Shown here: positions 45,859-58,117 of the stretch, one piece after another
How positions within the stretch are numbered: the stretch's first letter is position 1
Layout: every line of letters starts with the position of its first letter
Assembly: GCA_963576725.1 (NCBI GenBank)
Contig: OY755252.1
Coordinates: 23,133,450 to 23,197,449, forward strand
Reading direction: 5' to 3'
From: Azorinus chamasolen
Taxonomy: Eukaryota; Mollusca; Bivalvia; Cardiida; Solecurtidae
Length of the DNA stretch: 64,000 nt
The notes under the pieces: model-generated
Seen by the model: the letters and a program-made list of their open reading frames with translations, nothing else
What the model was told of the DNA's origin: nothing
Database searches by the model: none
Program-made: the position numbers and the translations under genes

Positions 45859-46108
45859 TTAACCCTTTACTCCATAATATACACATTTCTACGCCTTTGC
45901 AAACAGAGTAGACCTAGCTCACACGGTTCCCAGAGCAGCCGCCTGATCTGGGTCTGTTATGCTTGCCTATGATGTAATACATGTATAGATATGATCCTAT
46001 ATTTTCTGTCATGGCCAATACTTTTGTGTTAATGTGTCAATATAACAATCTAATTAATATTCACGATGCCGTGGTTTCTTACAGGAATATTCATGAGTAA
46101 AGGGTTAA
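45859..46108. mobile_element. TTAA MITE, W type, full length
   Basis: TTAACCCTTTACTCCATAAT / ATTCATGAGTAAAGGGTTAA ends, TTTCTACGCCTTTGCAAACA, and a central hairpin GACCTAGCTCACACGG / CCGCCTGATCTGGGTC. Confidence 0.8.
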
Positions 46109-46206
46109 TCGAACAGACCGACTCATGATAAGATAAGGGCTAGGGAAATAGCGGCGAGGGGAAACAGGAGTAGCACGTAACCCATTCTCTCCTAGACCCA
46201 ACCTCT

Positions 46207-46459
46207 TTTAACCCTTCTCTTGCTGAATTCGAAAATACATTTCTCCTTCTTTACCCATGCCCTGTTGTATAGTTACATTATATATTCAATGTGTACAAGT
46301 ATTTCGCTGTGCAATCTCTGCAGTGGAGTACACTGGTTACCCAATCAACTTGTAAAAAGTGCAGACCCTGATGAGACAGCTCCTGCAGGAGCTGTCTCAT
46401 CTGGGTCTTCACTATTTACAGGTAGGTATATTGACATGAATAGCAAGCGAAGGGTTAAT
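46207..46459 (+). mobile_element. TTAA MITE, Y type
   Basis: TTAACCCTTCTCTTGCTGAA .. AGCAAGCGAAGGGTTAA, with an intact GACAGCTCCTGCAGGAGCTG centre. Confidence 0.85.
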
Positions 46460-47585
46460 CAATCTATCGACAAAGAGCATTTACTAGAAATAACGAAAAT
46501 GTTAGAGCAAATGCTCTATTTATAAAAAATTGTTTCAAAAAACTTTTGTAGATGTTTCAAAAGGCATCAGTAGGAGTGACTCGGTCAATGCTCAATCAAC
46601 AAGGCACCAGTACAATTATGCCGCCAAATGAACTTTGTCTACCAAGATTGTTCTTCACTTTCAATACCTAGTTCCCAACCATAGGTGAATCTGTGACAAT
46701 ATCTGCAACTTCTTTGAATTCAGATGATATATCGACGTCTCGTCAGGATTTAAACTGATTACACTTTGAAAAGAAATTACCCTAACTATAAAACCTGAAG
46801 CAGACAATTAGCTAAGCAGGCGATATTTATTTGGGAGCAAAATTATTAAATCAACGGACCAATCTTGATACCGATCAAATGCCGAAGTATTCAGTGTTTC
46901 TTCATTTATGCAACTATTGTATGGATATTGCGGATTTCCTAATTAAGACATCCAGTAGGAGAGATCTGAGAGCACAACAGAATAAGGCATCGGAAGTTAC
47001 ATTGCCAGGGATGAGCTTATAATAAGTACAGTGAAAACCCAATAGTTCGAACACTAAAACACGTACCATTCTAAGCCATGTGGCAGCTTAATGCAGGGTG
47101 AAATTCACGCAAAAAGCTCATCTAGAAGCTTTATGCATGCTTTTCACCTTGCATTAAGCTGTCACCTGTCTAAATATACATACTCTCCTCATAACTAAAA
47201 TAGTAGCGAGTGTTTACTGAAGAGTAATAAGACAACGTTGACAAGTTAGTCAAAATGGGAATTCAAGTAATACGCACAGAAGATACACACAATATCACCA
47301 CAAATCGATGTAGATGGTACTGACCAACACCATTGGTACATGACCTTATATTCTAGTGATTCGTTTATCAGTAGGTGACATAATAGTACGATACGTAGAT
47401 AACACAATTATTTACGACTTTAATTATCTTCGGTAAGTACAATTCATGGAAAAGAAGTATCAGTAAATAACATGTACATATGATTCGTGGAACTGGGAAT
47501 AATCAGACTCAATACACCATGATATTGTGTTAAATTAAATACAAATGCTAAAAATGTGATCCGGTACATGTTACCGTCCAGTTAG
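46460..47585. other. No gene; hairpin core at 47025-47215
   Basis: A hairpin-MITE copy (ACAGTGAAAACCCAATAG .. GGCAGCTTAATGCAGGG / GCATTAAGCTGTCACCTG) occupies 47028-47180. The remainder is AT-rich without supported exons. Confidence 0.5.
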
Positions 47586-47587
47586 TT

Positions 47588-47832
47588 TAACCCTTATAAA
47601 TTATAAAATACATTTCTCCTTTTTTACCCATGCCCTGTTGTATAATTGCATATATCTTCACTGTGTACATGTATTTCGCTGTTCAATTACTGCTGTGGAG
47701 TGCACTGGTTACACAATCAACTTGTAAATAGTGCAGACCCTAATGAGACAGCTCCTGCAGGAGCTGTCTCATCTAGGTCTTCACTGTTTACAGGTAGGAA
47801 TATTGACGTGAATAGCAAGCGAAGGGTCAAAC
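47588..47832 (+). mobile_element. TTAA MITE, Y type
   Basis: Left end TTTAACCCTTATAAATTAT (eroded), right end AATAGCAAGCGAAGGGTCAA (eroded TTAA). Typical Y interior. Confidence 0.75.
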
Positions 47833-48014
47833 GTGTAAGACACTGATAAAAATCCAATATCAGAAGCTTAGATGCTGATGAGACTTTGAATTACTCTGTG
47901 ATTTATTTGACGGTCCTTTCAATGGGGCATAGAATGGCGGTGGATACCCTAAGGGTTTATGTAGTAGTGATGTGATGTGGGTGAGCATCGTATTCAAAAT
48001 TGTAGCTTACATGA

Positions 48015-48225
48015 TACAGTAAAACCTCTCTATAACGGCTAGTGAATTATATCAAGTATTTTGTGTTAAAGACAGGTGGTTGCTTAAAGCAAGGTGAAAG
48101 TAAAACAGAACGGTCCTATAGGAGCGTTCTGTTTTACTTTCACCTTGATTTAAGCAGTCACCTGCCCTATATACCGACTAATTAACACAATTTAGTGGCC
48201 GCCGTTATAGAGAGGTTTTACTGTA
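48015..48225. mobile_element. TACAGTAAAACC hairpin MITE with different arms
   Basis: TACAGTAAAACCTCTCTATA and TATAGAGAGGTTTTACTGTA ends. Central arms AAGGTGAAAGTAAAACAGAA / TTCTGTTTTACTTTCACCTT are perfectly complementary, yet differ from the AGGACGAAAGTTATGCAGAA arms of the other copies. Confidence 0.85.
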
Positions 48226-48349
48226 TAGAATATTAATGAAAATTAGATCCGCCATTAAATGTCAATTGGACATGTTATCCAAGTAATGCAGATACTATTA
48301 TTTACAAATGGTATTAAAGTTTTATCAACTAAATATCCCGATGTGCATG

Positions 48350-48520
48350 TATAGTAGAACCCCTCTAAACCGGTATCCATTAAATAACACTGAATGTCTT
48401 TTTAAACAGGTGAGTGCTTAATGCAGGTTAAAAGTTCTTTAGGAGTTTTCTGCACGACTTTCAGGCTGCATTGAGCTGCTACCTGTCTTAAAACAGGTTT
48501 GATACTAATTTCGGTGTAGA
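48350..48520. repeat. Decayed hairpin MITE
   Basis: TAGTAGAACCCCTCTAAACC, core AGGTGAGTGCTTAATGCAGG / CTGCATTGAGCTGCTACCTG, then the GTAGAGAGTTTTTATCTACG side. Confidence 0.55.
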
Positions 48521-48669
48521 GAGTTTTTATCTACGTCATATCTCAACAAAAGTAGTAATCAAACAGTCGTCGAAATATTAACACATCTCAATCAATTCCG
48601 TGAATTCAATCTTTATTCTCTGAAGGACACAGATAGTGGACTTATCTCGATATTTAAATGAACTTTGCG

Positions 48670-48910
48670 GATAATCTTCTTATAACCTATTTCTGTGTTA
48701 ACATTTAGCCTTCTATGGGCGGATGAGTGAATATCTATGCAAACGGTTTGGATCCAGTTTAGATGCCGAGTAACTCGGCGTCTCATCAGGATCCAAACTG
48801 TTTGACACTCTGATTGTATTTTTGTAGACAACTTGTTTATAACTTGAATTTGAAAATGTAATAGACGAAAAATCCTGTAAAAAACATTTGCTCAGCAGGC
48901 TAAAGGTTAA
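48670..48910. mobile_element. TTAA MITE, V type
   Basis: Right end CAGCAGGCTAAAGGTTAA. Centre hairpin GGATCCAGTTTAGATGCCGA / TCGGCGTCTCATCAGGATCC. The left end is near 48680 and unclear. Confidence 0.55.
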
Positions 48911-49906
48911 ATAGAACCTGGAGTAGTTTTAGCTATTTCAAATAAAATATATATGTAAATGGGTGTGATCAATACTCAACTTTTACATTATGCATATTAA
49001 TTTGCAATGAAACAAACCTGATTAGTAAGTGCAATACACAACTATGCTTGTTTAGTATAATGAGTAATTACTTTATACTTATCTTAAACATGCTTGGTTT
49101 CTTCAGATGATTCTGCAACTGCTGGATAAATAATAGATCTACTTTGCCACCTTCGCATACTGCCTTTATTTATACACCTATTTAGGCGGCCAGTTTTGGA
49201 TTAATCAGCCTGTCACCGTCAAAAATACATTGTTTTAATGTTTCAAACCGTACGAACCCTTAAAACAATTAAAATATTGCACTGCATTGTTTCTCCAAGT
49301 TACCTATGCAAAAGGTTCTGTAAGGTTTCTTAGCAAATTTATGAACCGCTACCCTTATCATGGACAAAGTATTCGACTGCTATTTCTGATTGAAAGATAT
49401 TTTAATGAAATGTACCAAAACAAAACACCTTCAGGAGCATTTCAGTCATCATTTGAAAACTCAGGTCATTATTGTAAAGGCTAAAAGCATGAACATGATA
49501 GGTAGATTTTGATTTTTACGCATTAAACTGATACAATGACCTTGATATGACTTTGACATTGACTGCAAATGTACTTGAGATTATTGAAGTATGGAAGCCT
49601 TGGTTATTAACTACAATATTAAGACTCAAGTACCTACATATTCTCTTTTAAACAGATGTGTAGGCATTAGAAATGGCGGCCATACTGGACGCCATCTTGG
49701 ATTTCTCAGCTTGCCACCATTTATGCCAATTTATGCCAATTTCTGAACATTTTGGTATATAACATTGTTTGTTGCAAATTGTGTTTGGGTTGCCCCTTTT
49801 TCTGACCCTGATTGTCACACTACCATGTGTAATCATGTACAGTAGAACCAATCTAAAGCGACAACCACGAGAAGTTAAACCCCGTTTCCCACAGGCATGT
49901 GGTTAG

Positions 49907-50108
49907 TTAACCTTTAGCTTGCTATGAAGAATTTTGCTTGTAGAAAATGTCATCAATGTTCATCTATCTTGCATTTCTTTTCAACAACACGGTCAAAGTA
50001 TAAGACAGTTTGGATCCTGATGAGACGCCGAGTTACTCGGCGCCTCATCTGGATCCAAACTGTTTGCAACGGTAATCACTCATCCGCCCGCAGCAGGCTA
50101 AAGGTTAA
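49907..50108. mobile_element. TTAA MITE, V type, full length
   Basis: TTAACCTTTAGCTTGCTATG / GCAGCAGGCTAAAGGTTAA ends. Centre GATGAGACGCCGAGTTACTC / GAGTTACTCGGCGCCTCATC inside CAGTTTGGATCC / GGATCCAAACTG. Confidence 0.8.
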
Positions 50109-50109
50109 T

Positions 50110-52430
50110 TCAAGATAGGAAGTTGATACACCTAATATTTTAAAATGTTAGTTCTACAGGGAGATTTACGCACAAAACGGCATTAAAGACAATAGTAAAC
50201 AGTAAAGACAATAGACAAAAACGTGACAAAAAGACGTAAACACTGATCTTATATCAACGAAGTGAATAATATGGTGAAAGCAGGAGCACCGCATTGGAAT
50301 GGTCACTAGCAAAAATACACTACTGGGGAATCAACTAGATTTGCGGGTACCTAAATGTTGTGGCGGTTATGTAGCAATTACATCTTTACCTCGTGGATAT
50401 TATTATACAACTATTCATATGCATAATGTAGAATCATTAACTGATTTTTTTAAATGGCAGTGTTGCTTACGGCATATACTGCAGAAGCAGATACATGTAT
50501 ATTTACGGTTTAGATATGTTGTTACCATGGAAACCCCTCAGACTTAGCGTCGCAGTCAAACATACGCAACTTCAGTTATTACAGGTTTCGTATAGTATCT
50601 TTTTGCCGTGATTGGAAATTTTAATGAGGGTTTCACAATGTGAATAGCTCGCAAAGATAATTGACGCGTTCGTGTCTTATAATTAGTGATGGTGCGGAGA
50701 AATATTTGTTTCAAAAGCCACCTTTGCGAATTAAAAACAAGTATGGGGTGATCTAAAATTGATTAAACAAACCGTTCGGGTATAAGAACATGCTAAGTCT
50801 TGGTGCATGATATGACAGAATATTTCTTAGGTTTTAAAGAAAATAGAAAGCAGCAAAGTAAATTTGTTAGATGTCACAGTCACATATGTGACAATAATTC
50901 GCCGTATTATGGTGCCAAACTGTTTTGAAAAACTTGTGTTTTAATTGTTCCTTCGTCTGGTGCATGATTCAAACGGGCCAATTCAGAGAACATGTTCTTC
51001 TCTTAAAATGCTACTTAAAATGCCAACTATAACAACTGCAACAACCAGAGGCCAGCTATTATATTCTTAAACAATTAATAATTATAATTGTCAAAATTAT
51101 AATTAAATGGCTTCCAGTGGTAAGCATTACTGATTTGCATCCTGACGTTATGGTAAATCGAACTGTCTCCTCCGTTGGTTTTCATTCCATTTGTTGTTCT
51201 TAATAGTCCTCATGAAGCTAATAGTTGCCAACTATACGTATATGCTTACACAGAATCAACACAAACATACATTTAAAACAAATAATATTGGTGGGGGATT
51301 ATACTGAGAGCACTGTAAAAATGACACCAGTTTTGCGGTGTACCCCACCCACTTTCCCCTGCTTTTTGGCGTTTAACGTAAAGTCACATTTCAATTTATT
51401 TATAAAACCTCCAATTTCTTCCTGTTATTCTTTCTATATATTAGAAAGTCTGATTTAAATATGTTATTTATATTATTGTTACAACTACCTGTATTAAATA
51501 GTGCCTGGTACATTTCTCATCATTCACGAATGACATCCTTAACTTATTCTCAACGACAAATAACGGTTGTAACCACTAGCGCAAAGTATTTTAAAAAAAC
51601 AAAACTTGCTAATAATCGAGATAGATAATTTTCTGTCTTCGTGTGATGATTTCTTATGACAGTACCTGACCACATTCGTGCGAGGAGCGCCTATTTATGG
51701 AACAATTATGTCATTTTTCTAGCCCCCTTGTCTGTTAAATCAAATTCAATAAGATGTAACAAAATTGATTATTATGCAATGATGAAATACATTGCAATTG
51801 ATATCCATGCACGTACATTACATAGGGGTGTAAAATGTGTTTAATAAAATAAGATGGTCATTGTTGTTGTTATTTAGGCGTAAAATTGAATGCACATAAA
51901 ACAGATTACACGCATATGTATCAATGCGAGTGACCAGGAATCCTAGGTCCGTGTGCCATTCCGCATATAACACTGATAAGGTCACATATGTCCGATTCAA
52001 CATGGCCACTGTCGCAATGAGTGGATGCTATTGAAAATTATCACAAAGAAATCTGAAAATGTCACAATGTTTAAGAAACTACCTGATAGGGTCACATACT
52101 ATTTCTGACTCGATCACTGCAGTGCATACATTAATATTGTTGTTAAATATTCAAATTAATCATTAATATTGACAACAAAGGACCTTGTTTGCGATTCCTG
52201 AATGGGACTCGAGACACTTTTGCAAAACCTTACAATCCCAATCTTCCTATAGGTTTTCAGTACATTGATTCTTTCATATTGACTGGACAGAAAGTCACTG
52301 AGCGACTTTGTCCAGTTGACCGAAAACAGTAATGGACAGATAAACGCACGAACGGGTGGACAGACGCATGGACAGAGCGACTGAACATTGAGAATTGGTC
52401 CATACGTATCACCCTGCTTACATAAAGAAT
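50110..52430. other. No gene recognised
   Basis: A weak PLE-tail relic (GCACCGCATTGGAATGGTC) is at 50285-50335. Otherwise AT-rich DNA; open frames such as 50299-50547 and 51225-51458 show nothing protein-like. Confidence 0.4.
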
Positions 52431-52431
52431 T

Positions 52432-53110
52432 TAACCCTCTCCCTGTTAGATATTCATATAAGAAATAATGACATCGTTACTATTTATTAACTAAAGTGTG
52501 TACATGTACATACATGTAGGATAATTATGTTTTGGTTGAAATTGTAGAAGCATGTCTATCATAAAGTCATAACCAAACAGAGTAGATCCTGATTGCACGG
52601 TACATAAAAGAGCCGTCTGATCTGGGTCTACGCTGTTTTGCACGGACGTGTAAACGTTAAATGAGTAATTAGTTAACCCACATATGGTTAATCTACATTA
52701 CATATACCTATTATCGTGTACTATAGTATATCATACATTTGATTAATTAATAGTAAATGCATTTCGCATAAAGCTTTTATCTATGTAAGAGGTCTATATG
52801 AGTAGATATCGCTGATATCATTAAATCGGTTAGATGCAATGTTGTCCTTTCCTAGAAGTACTATATTTAGAGCAGCTTAACCCTTACAGTGGGGGACAAG
52901 AGTCACTAATGTCCTTGCAAACAGTGTAGACCCGGATCAAAGGGCTCATGGAGGAAGCATTTCATCAAAATCTTAACTGTATGTCATAGTACAATTTCCC
53001 TTCGGAAATCCCTAAATATTAACTTTGTGTTGACTTGTTTGCATTTTGGAACAGTCCATTTGAAAATTCAGTATTGTAAGGGCTAAAGGGTTATTATATC
53101 ACACTCAATG
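52432..53110. repeat. W-type MITE remnants
   Basis: TTAACCCTCTCCCTGTTAG at 52432 and a hairpin GTAGATCCTGATTGCACGG / GCCGTCTGATCTGGGTCTAC at 52583-52633. A second set lies at 52877-53090 (TTAACCCTTACAGTGG, GTGTAGACCCGGATCAAAGG, AAGGGCTAAAGGG). Confidence 0.5.
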
Positions 53111-53875
53111 TTGTTCACTCAGTTGTTTCAATTTTACTTCCATTGATAAACTAATCAAGATCATGGTACGTTGGTATAAACTTAACGGCTTTACCTGCCC
53201 GGCGAAAAGCTGCGAACGGTAACGTATTTTTATATATTCAAAGCAACAGGTGTGTACGGCATTTCTCTACCAAACCCTATGTTGTGACCACTATTCGAGA
53301 CGATTCGAGAGAGTGGTCTCTGCATTAGGGTTTGTGGAGAAATGTAGAAGTTATTCAAGAAAATGTTTTAATTTACGCATCTTATCTGGACCGCTGTATA
53401 ATAATGTGTAAAACGCTCCATTTGAGCTAGTATGAATGTGACGAATCTTTGAAGAAATAATTGATCCGTTGTCAAACAACTTTGCGTCTCATCTGGATCC
53501 AAGCTGTTTGCAAATACGAGACCGGCAACAAAAAGCGCAGAACGAAAATAATGCAAAACTGCCATATAACAGTTGTCGTGCTTTAAGTTATCAGCTCGTA
53601 AAACTTACATTTTTATTGGCAAATCTCTGATTACTTTTGGCAAATGGATCCGTATAAGATGTCGAGTTTGCAGAGGATAATTGTCCAGGGTAAAGAAGAT
53701 TAAATATGCGTTATCATAATTATACTGAATGGACATAAAAGGCGACGTCTTGCTGTGTGTTTGGATTTTAGCTAAATATTTGACCTGTAGTTTTACCTCA
53801 TCCACTAGGGGCTGCCAATGTCGTATATGTGATTCTCTATGCAGCATTCGGTGTCTCAGCAGGATAAGTGTGTCT

Positions 53876-54071
53876 TACTGTGGTATTTGTTTTAAATTTT
53901 TATGCGACCACCAAAAAGGGGCATGATTCACAGTGGCAAAGGCATGTGGAAGCTGAATTCAGGACGAAAGGAGCTTTCTACATAACTTTCGTCCTTCATT
54001 CAGCTACCACCTGCCTATGAAGACAGCCATGTTTGTTCATTAAGTGGTCGCATTAGAGGGGTTTTACTGTA
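53876..54071. mobile_element. TACAGTAAAACC hairpin MITE, shortened core
   Basis: The right end GGTCGCATTAGAGGGGTTTTACTGTA (by parts) is clear, and the left side has TGCGACCACCAAAAAGGGGC. The core arms have lost their central AAAGCTCCTATA segment on one side. Confidence 0.7.
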
Positions 54072-54315
54072 TATAGATCTGAGCGAGCAGTATGTTCGCC
54101 TAATCCAAATGCTCATTTGATATTTTAACTTTATAAATATAAGGCAATGAATATTCATGAACAGATCATACCATGCATAAATGTTCATTAGGGACAAACA
54201 CCCGTCGTTTCGCAAGCTGCTTGGGAATGTGGATGAGGCAGCTGATATTGTTCTTAAGTAACGGGCTTTCATCTGCAGTTTCGTCGTCATACTGCCATAT
54301 TAAAATACATTTGTT

Positions 54316-54525
54316 TAACCCTTCGCTTGCTGAATTTCAAAATACATTTCTCCTTCTTTACCCATGCCCTGTTGTAAAATTACATATATCTTCACTGTGT
54401 ACAAGTATTTCGCTGTGCAATTACTGTTGTGGAGTGCACTGGTTGCACAATCAAGGAGCTGTCTCATCTGGGTCTTCACTATTTACATGTAGGCATATTG
54501 ACCTGAATAGCAAACGAAGGGTTAA
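54316..54525 (+). mobile_element. TTAA MITE, Y type, internally deleted
   Basis: TTAACCCTTCGCTTGCTGAA .. AGCAAACGAAGGGTTAA. The left half of the central palindrome is missing, CACAATCAA being followed directly by GGAGCTGTCTC. Confidence 0.85.
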
Positions 54526-54746
54526 ATGTACATCTATCCAATGGTTTGGAGTCAAACTCTTTACAAAAGCCATCACAAATCAATTGATGGTTTTATAATT
54601 AATTTACTCATTTATATATTTGTCTATTGCAAATTAGATATAAGTTTACTTATTTACTTATTTTGATTGATGAATAAATGAATCAATGTCATCTATTTAC
54701 TTTCAAACGCAGTGATTCTTACGAATTGATATGTTATCAAATGAGA

Positions 54747-54970
54747 TTATCCCATTTGATCCCACGATCCCATATATGGGACGTAGGGAAACAGTGTAGA
54801 CTCTGATCAGACGCCGCATTATGCGGCGTCTGATCAGGGTCTACACTGTTTGCTGATATGAAATTCAATATAAAACAAAACTGAAAATTTAGACCAGACA
54901 TCCCTTAGATAAAAGATAGACTAATCCTATATATAATCATGGAACAATCCACTGGGAGCAAATGGGTTAA
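54747..54970. mobile_element. TTAA MITE, Z type, inverted
   Basis: TTATCCCATTTGATCCCACG (eroded TTAA) .. CTGGGAGCAAATGGGTTAA. Centre GACGCCGCATTATGCGGCGTC in arms CTCTGATCA / TGATCAGGG. Inverted relative to 3655-3884. Confidence 0.75.
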
Positions 54971-55373
54971 ATGTACACATTGAAGCCAGGATACCTAAGA
55001 AAGCTTGAATGAATCAGATGTAAAGAATAACAAATCTGGCTTTGGCAGACTTTCTGTATTCTGTATGGGAATGGTTAACCCTTTTCCTGTTCTGTTATTC
55101 TAAGGTACAATATACATGTACTGCATATTCATTGACAAAATAGTTATAACGACATAAGGACGATGGAAATTTGAGGCCATTTTAGAAAGCAAAGAAACAG
55201 GTCTTTAAAATTCCATTAGCAAACAGAGCGAACCTAGATCAGACGGCTCTTATAGAAGACGTCTGTTCCCGGTCTAACCTGTTCATATGAAAAACAGGGT
55301 TACTGTAGAATAATCATGTTTTCTACTGTTGGCCTTTTTGTTGATATTGTCTTGCATTTACTGATTTTCTTAG

Positions 55374-55551
55374 AAAAGGTGGTAAGCAGAACTGGGTATG
55401 TGCATTACATGGAACTCAAATGTACATCTCGGAGACTGGCTACCTCAGGTGCGAGAATAGAAGCCACGAGGGTATGATGAAAAATTGGAGTTTCGACTGT
55501 GGTAACCATGGAGACCATCCTGTTGACCGATACATAAAAGCGGATTCGCAA
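55374..55551 (+). CDS. Exon 1 (first found) of unknown gene family, copy C
   Basis: 178 bp, acceptor ATTTTCTTAG, one base of a split codon, then KGGKQNWVCALHGTQMYISE.., after ETGYL a RCEN.. segment, WSFDCGNHG and ..KADSQ at CAA|GTAAGTGAC (phase 0). WRFDC of the other copies is WSFDC here. Same length as copy A. Both splice sites are intact and no stop codon is present. Confidence 0.75.
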
Positions 55552-56528
55552 GTAAGTGACTTCGGTATTCATAAAGCACTCAGCAATACACGGTGTGTTA
55601 AACGAGTAAACTACTTCGCTGTCAAATTTCGAAGAGTATACCCACCTTTGTTAAATCATTTCGATAAACTGAAGAACTGAAACATGAATATTTCAAACGA
55701 ATAACCCGCATAGCTGAGACAAACTGTAACGCCCCTGCTCAGACGTCGCATTTGAAATATTGAATGAGAATGCACTGTGACTTATTTAGAGGTGATAGTG
55801 GTGAGTGTAATGGACAGATGAATAGATGTACTGATGGACAGGGGTATGTGCACAACAAACAGAAAAGATAAGGAAGAATACAAGCAATGAAATGGATAGA
55901 AATTTAGGCACAACTAAAGACGGGACTAAACTGATGTTCCAGATCGATAGGCAAATGTGTTCTAATAGTTTTGTATACTGTGTAATGGTCGCCTGCTTCA
56001 AATTAATGGTTGTATTATCCAATTCTTTCAAAAGGTCAAAATGCTTGAGGTTCATAAAACAGTTTGGTTTATGTTCACCTATAAATGTAGTTAAATAATT
56101 CTGATATTTTTTCTAAATTACCATACTATTTTGCTTTTTAATCCTTTCCCTCATATAGACGCCTTTTCACGCATTTGCAAACATAGCTGTCTGACCAATG
56201 TCTGCTCTGTTTGCTAATTGAATTTAACAAATCAATTTCTTTAGATTCAAAAATGTGTACAATGTTTAACATTCCATATTTCATTATACCTACTTTCTCT
56301 ATGAATATTCAGTAGGTATTGAAATTTTGAATAAACATAGAACTGAGAAAGGTTTAAACATTAATACAGTTCACTGTTCGTGTAGAAACAGTTGGATCCT
56401 GAAAAGACGCATAGTTATTCGGCGTCTCATCTTGGTCTAAATTGTTTTCAAATGAGAGTAAATTTGTTTTTAGCAAGATGAAGTATGCTAATAATATTTA
56501 CAGTAATAACCTATTTTCCTATTGCCAG

Positions 56529-56626
56529 GGGTTTTCATTTGCCTTGTCCCAGGCTGTTCAAATGATGGACGAGGCTGGTGCCACATGGGTCGCATGTCTC
56601 GTTAAAGAATTGGGCCGGCAATTCAA
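56529..56626 (+). CDS. Exon 2 of unknown gene family, copy C
   Basis: 98 bp after TATTGCCAG: GFSFALSQAVQMMDEAGATW.. then VACLVKELGRQFK over GTAAGTTG. Phase 0 to a two-base remainder, as in the other copies. The joined exon 1-exon 2 frame is open. Confidence 0.75.
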
Positions 56627-56699
56627 GTAAGTTGACCACACTGTTCACCATTAGAAAACGATCGTCTTATTCCAAAACCGTTATTCAGATATGAGTACT

Positions 56700-57066
56700 A
56701 TTTATCACGAATGATTACAAAAGTACAAAAATGAGTCATGCAGGAAATACCACATACAGAACAAACACTCGCCCGAACAGCAACACAAGGAAACAGCAAA
56801 TGTACATGGGTAGAAAAAACAACAAGAGACGCACAAAGACAAAACAAACATACAATAGGAGGAAGATGGAAGTACCGCCTTGGAACGGTCAGTGACAAAA
56901 GTCACCGGGGGTTTAAACCGGTTTATGGGCGCCCAACCTCACCCTTATTCCATCCCCATCCTAAAAGACAAACAGTGTAAATAAACGTATCCCCTCTCCG
57001 ACTAATCTACAACAACCGCGACAGCAAATACAGTGGTAAAGTGCATGTATAACAAAAAAACATTTA
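56700..57066 (-). mobile_element. PLE 3' tail copy, source-like for the satellite
   Basis: On the minus strand, TCCCCTCTCCGACTAAT-side sequence (shared with 11165-11275) leads through GGTTTAAACCCCCGGTGAC and CCAAGGCGGTACTTCC to the 52-bp stretch at 56797-56746, which is identical to the satellite monomer's first part, then CCTGCATGACTCATTTTTG. Inserted in the intron after exon 2 of copy C. Confidence 0.85.
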
Positions 57067-57067
57067 A

Positions 57068-58117
57068 TTGAACATACTGTTGAATATAGCATGCGCTAGA
57101 GATCCGACTTGTAGACAATATCTGTTGAACTATACCCATACCTGCGTTTCTTATACGTAAACACACACGAGCAGTCGCCGTTTCCTATCAGTCACAGTTT
57201 CAGATATTCCAAGAAGTCAATATTTCAAACTGTATAGTAGCTACTGGTTCAAACAATGTTTCAATCATTAATGTCACCACTATTTGAAACAGAGCAGAAG
57301 CAACTTTTCAAGATATGCAGAAAAGTAGGAACAGTATAAGGAGCGCCAAAATGTGCAGAAACCACATTTTTTAAACAGCTACTTTGTATAAAGACACCGT
57401 TTCATACAGTGTCGGTGTCAAGGAATTTAATAGCTTGTTAGTCGCTGTTAAATCAAACGTTATGGAAGTTTTTGTAAGACGGTATGGAAGACAGTTTATT
57501 CAAATGGTATAGAAACCACAGTTTCAAATAGTATACGCGTCATTTTAATGCAATATGTATGGTGATGTTTTAGACAGTGCCGTATTCGCTTAAGCTTTCT
57601 TGTGATTGGTGCGTATTGAATGGCATTTGCAAAAACAGCTTGGATCCAGAGGCGACGACCGGTTACCAAGTGTCCCATTAGCACACACGCTGGTTTGACA
57701 ATCGGCAAACAGTTTCTGAAATTTGATTTATGAACGAGGCGGGTCTAATTATAATTGTAACAGATCAGCGTTGTAGAAGACTTTGGGAAGGGCAATGGGC
57801 TACAAGAGGATTGAATTCATTATGTTTCAATATTTCTTCTAAGGAAGTCACTATTTCAGACAGTATGTAATTCATTGTTTTGTTCAACATTACAGAAATA
57901 ATTGAGTCATGTGTATAGTTACCGTCAGTTACCGTTGCTACATACAATAATAATGCCAACTTTCTTACTCAGACTTATATAGAAATCATTATTGTAAGTT
58001 TTAAATTGCATATGCTACAACTCAAATAAATCAAATGAATAATAAAAACTGAAATAAAATAAAACGATATGTTCTTTGTTCACTAGACTGAAGGCTGCAA
58101 CTGAACATGTTTACAAC
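57068..58117. other. Copy-C intron, no further exon seen
   Basis: Similar to 30250-30960 and 2200-2990 in reverse complement (repeated ..GAAACAGT..-type words), plus a V-type relic near 57620-57720 (CAGCTTGGATCCAGAGGCG). A middle exon of the family should lie here if the terminal-exon call is right; I could not find it. Confidence 0.4.
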
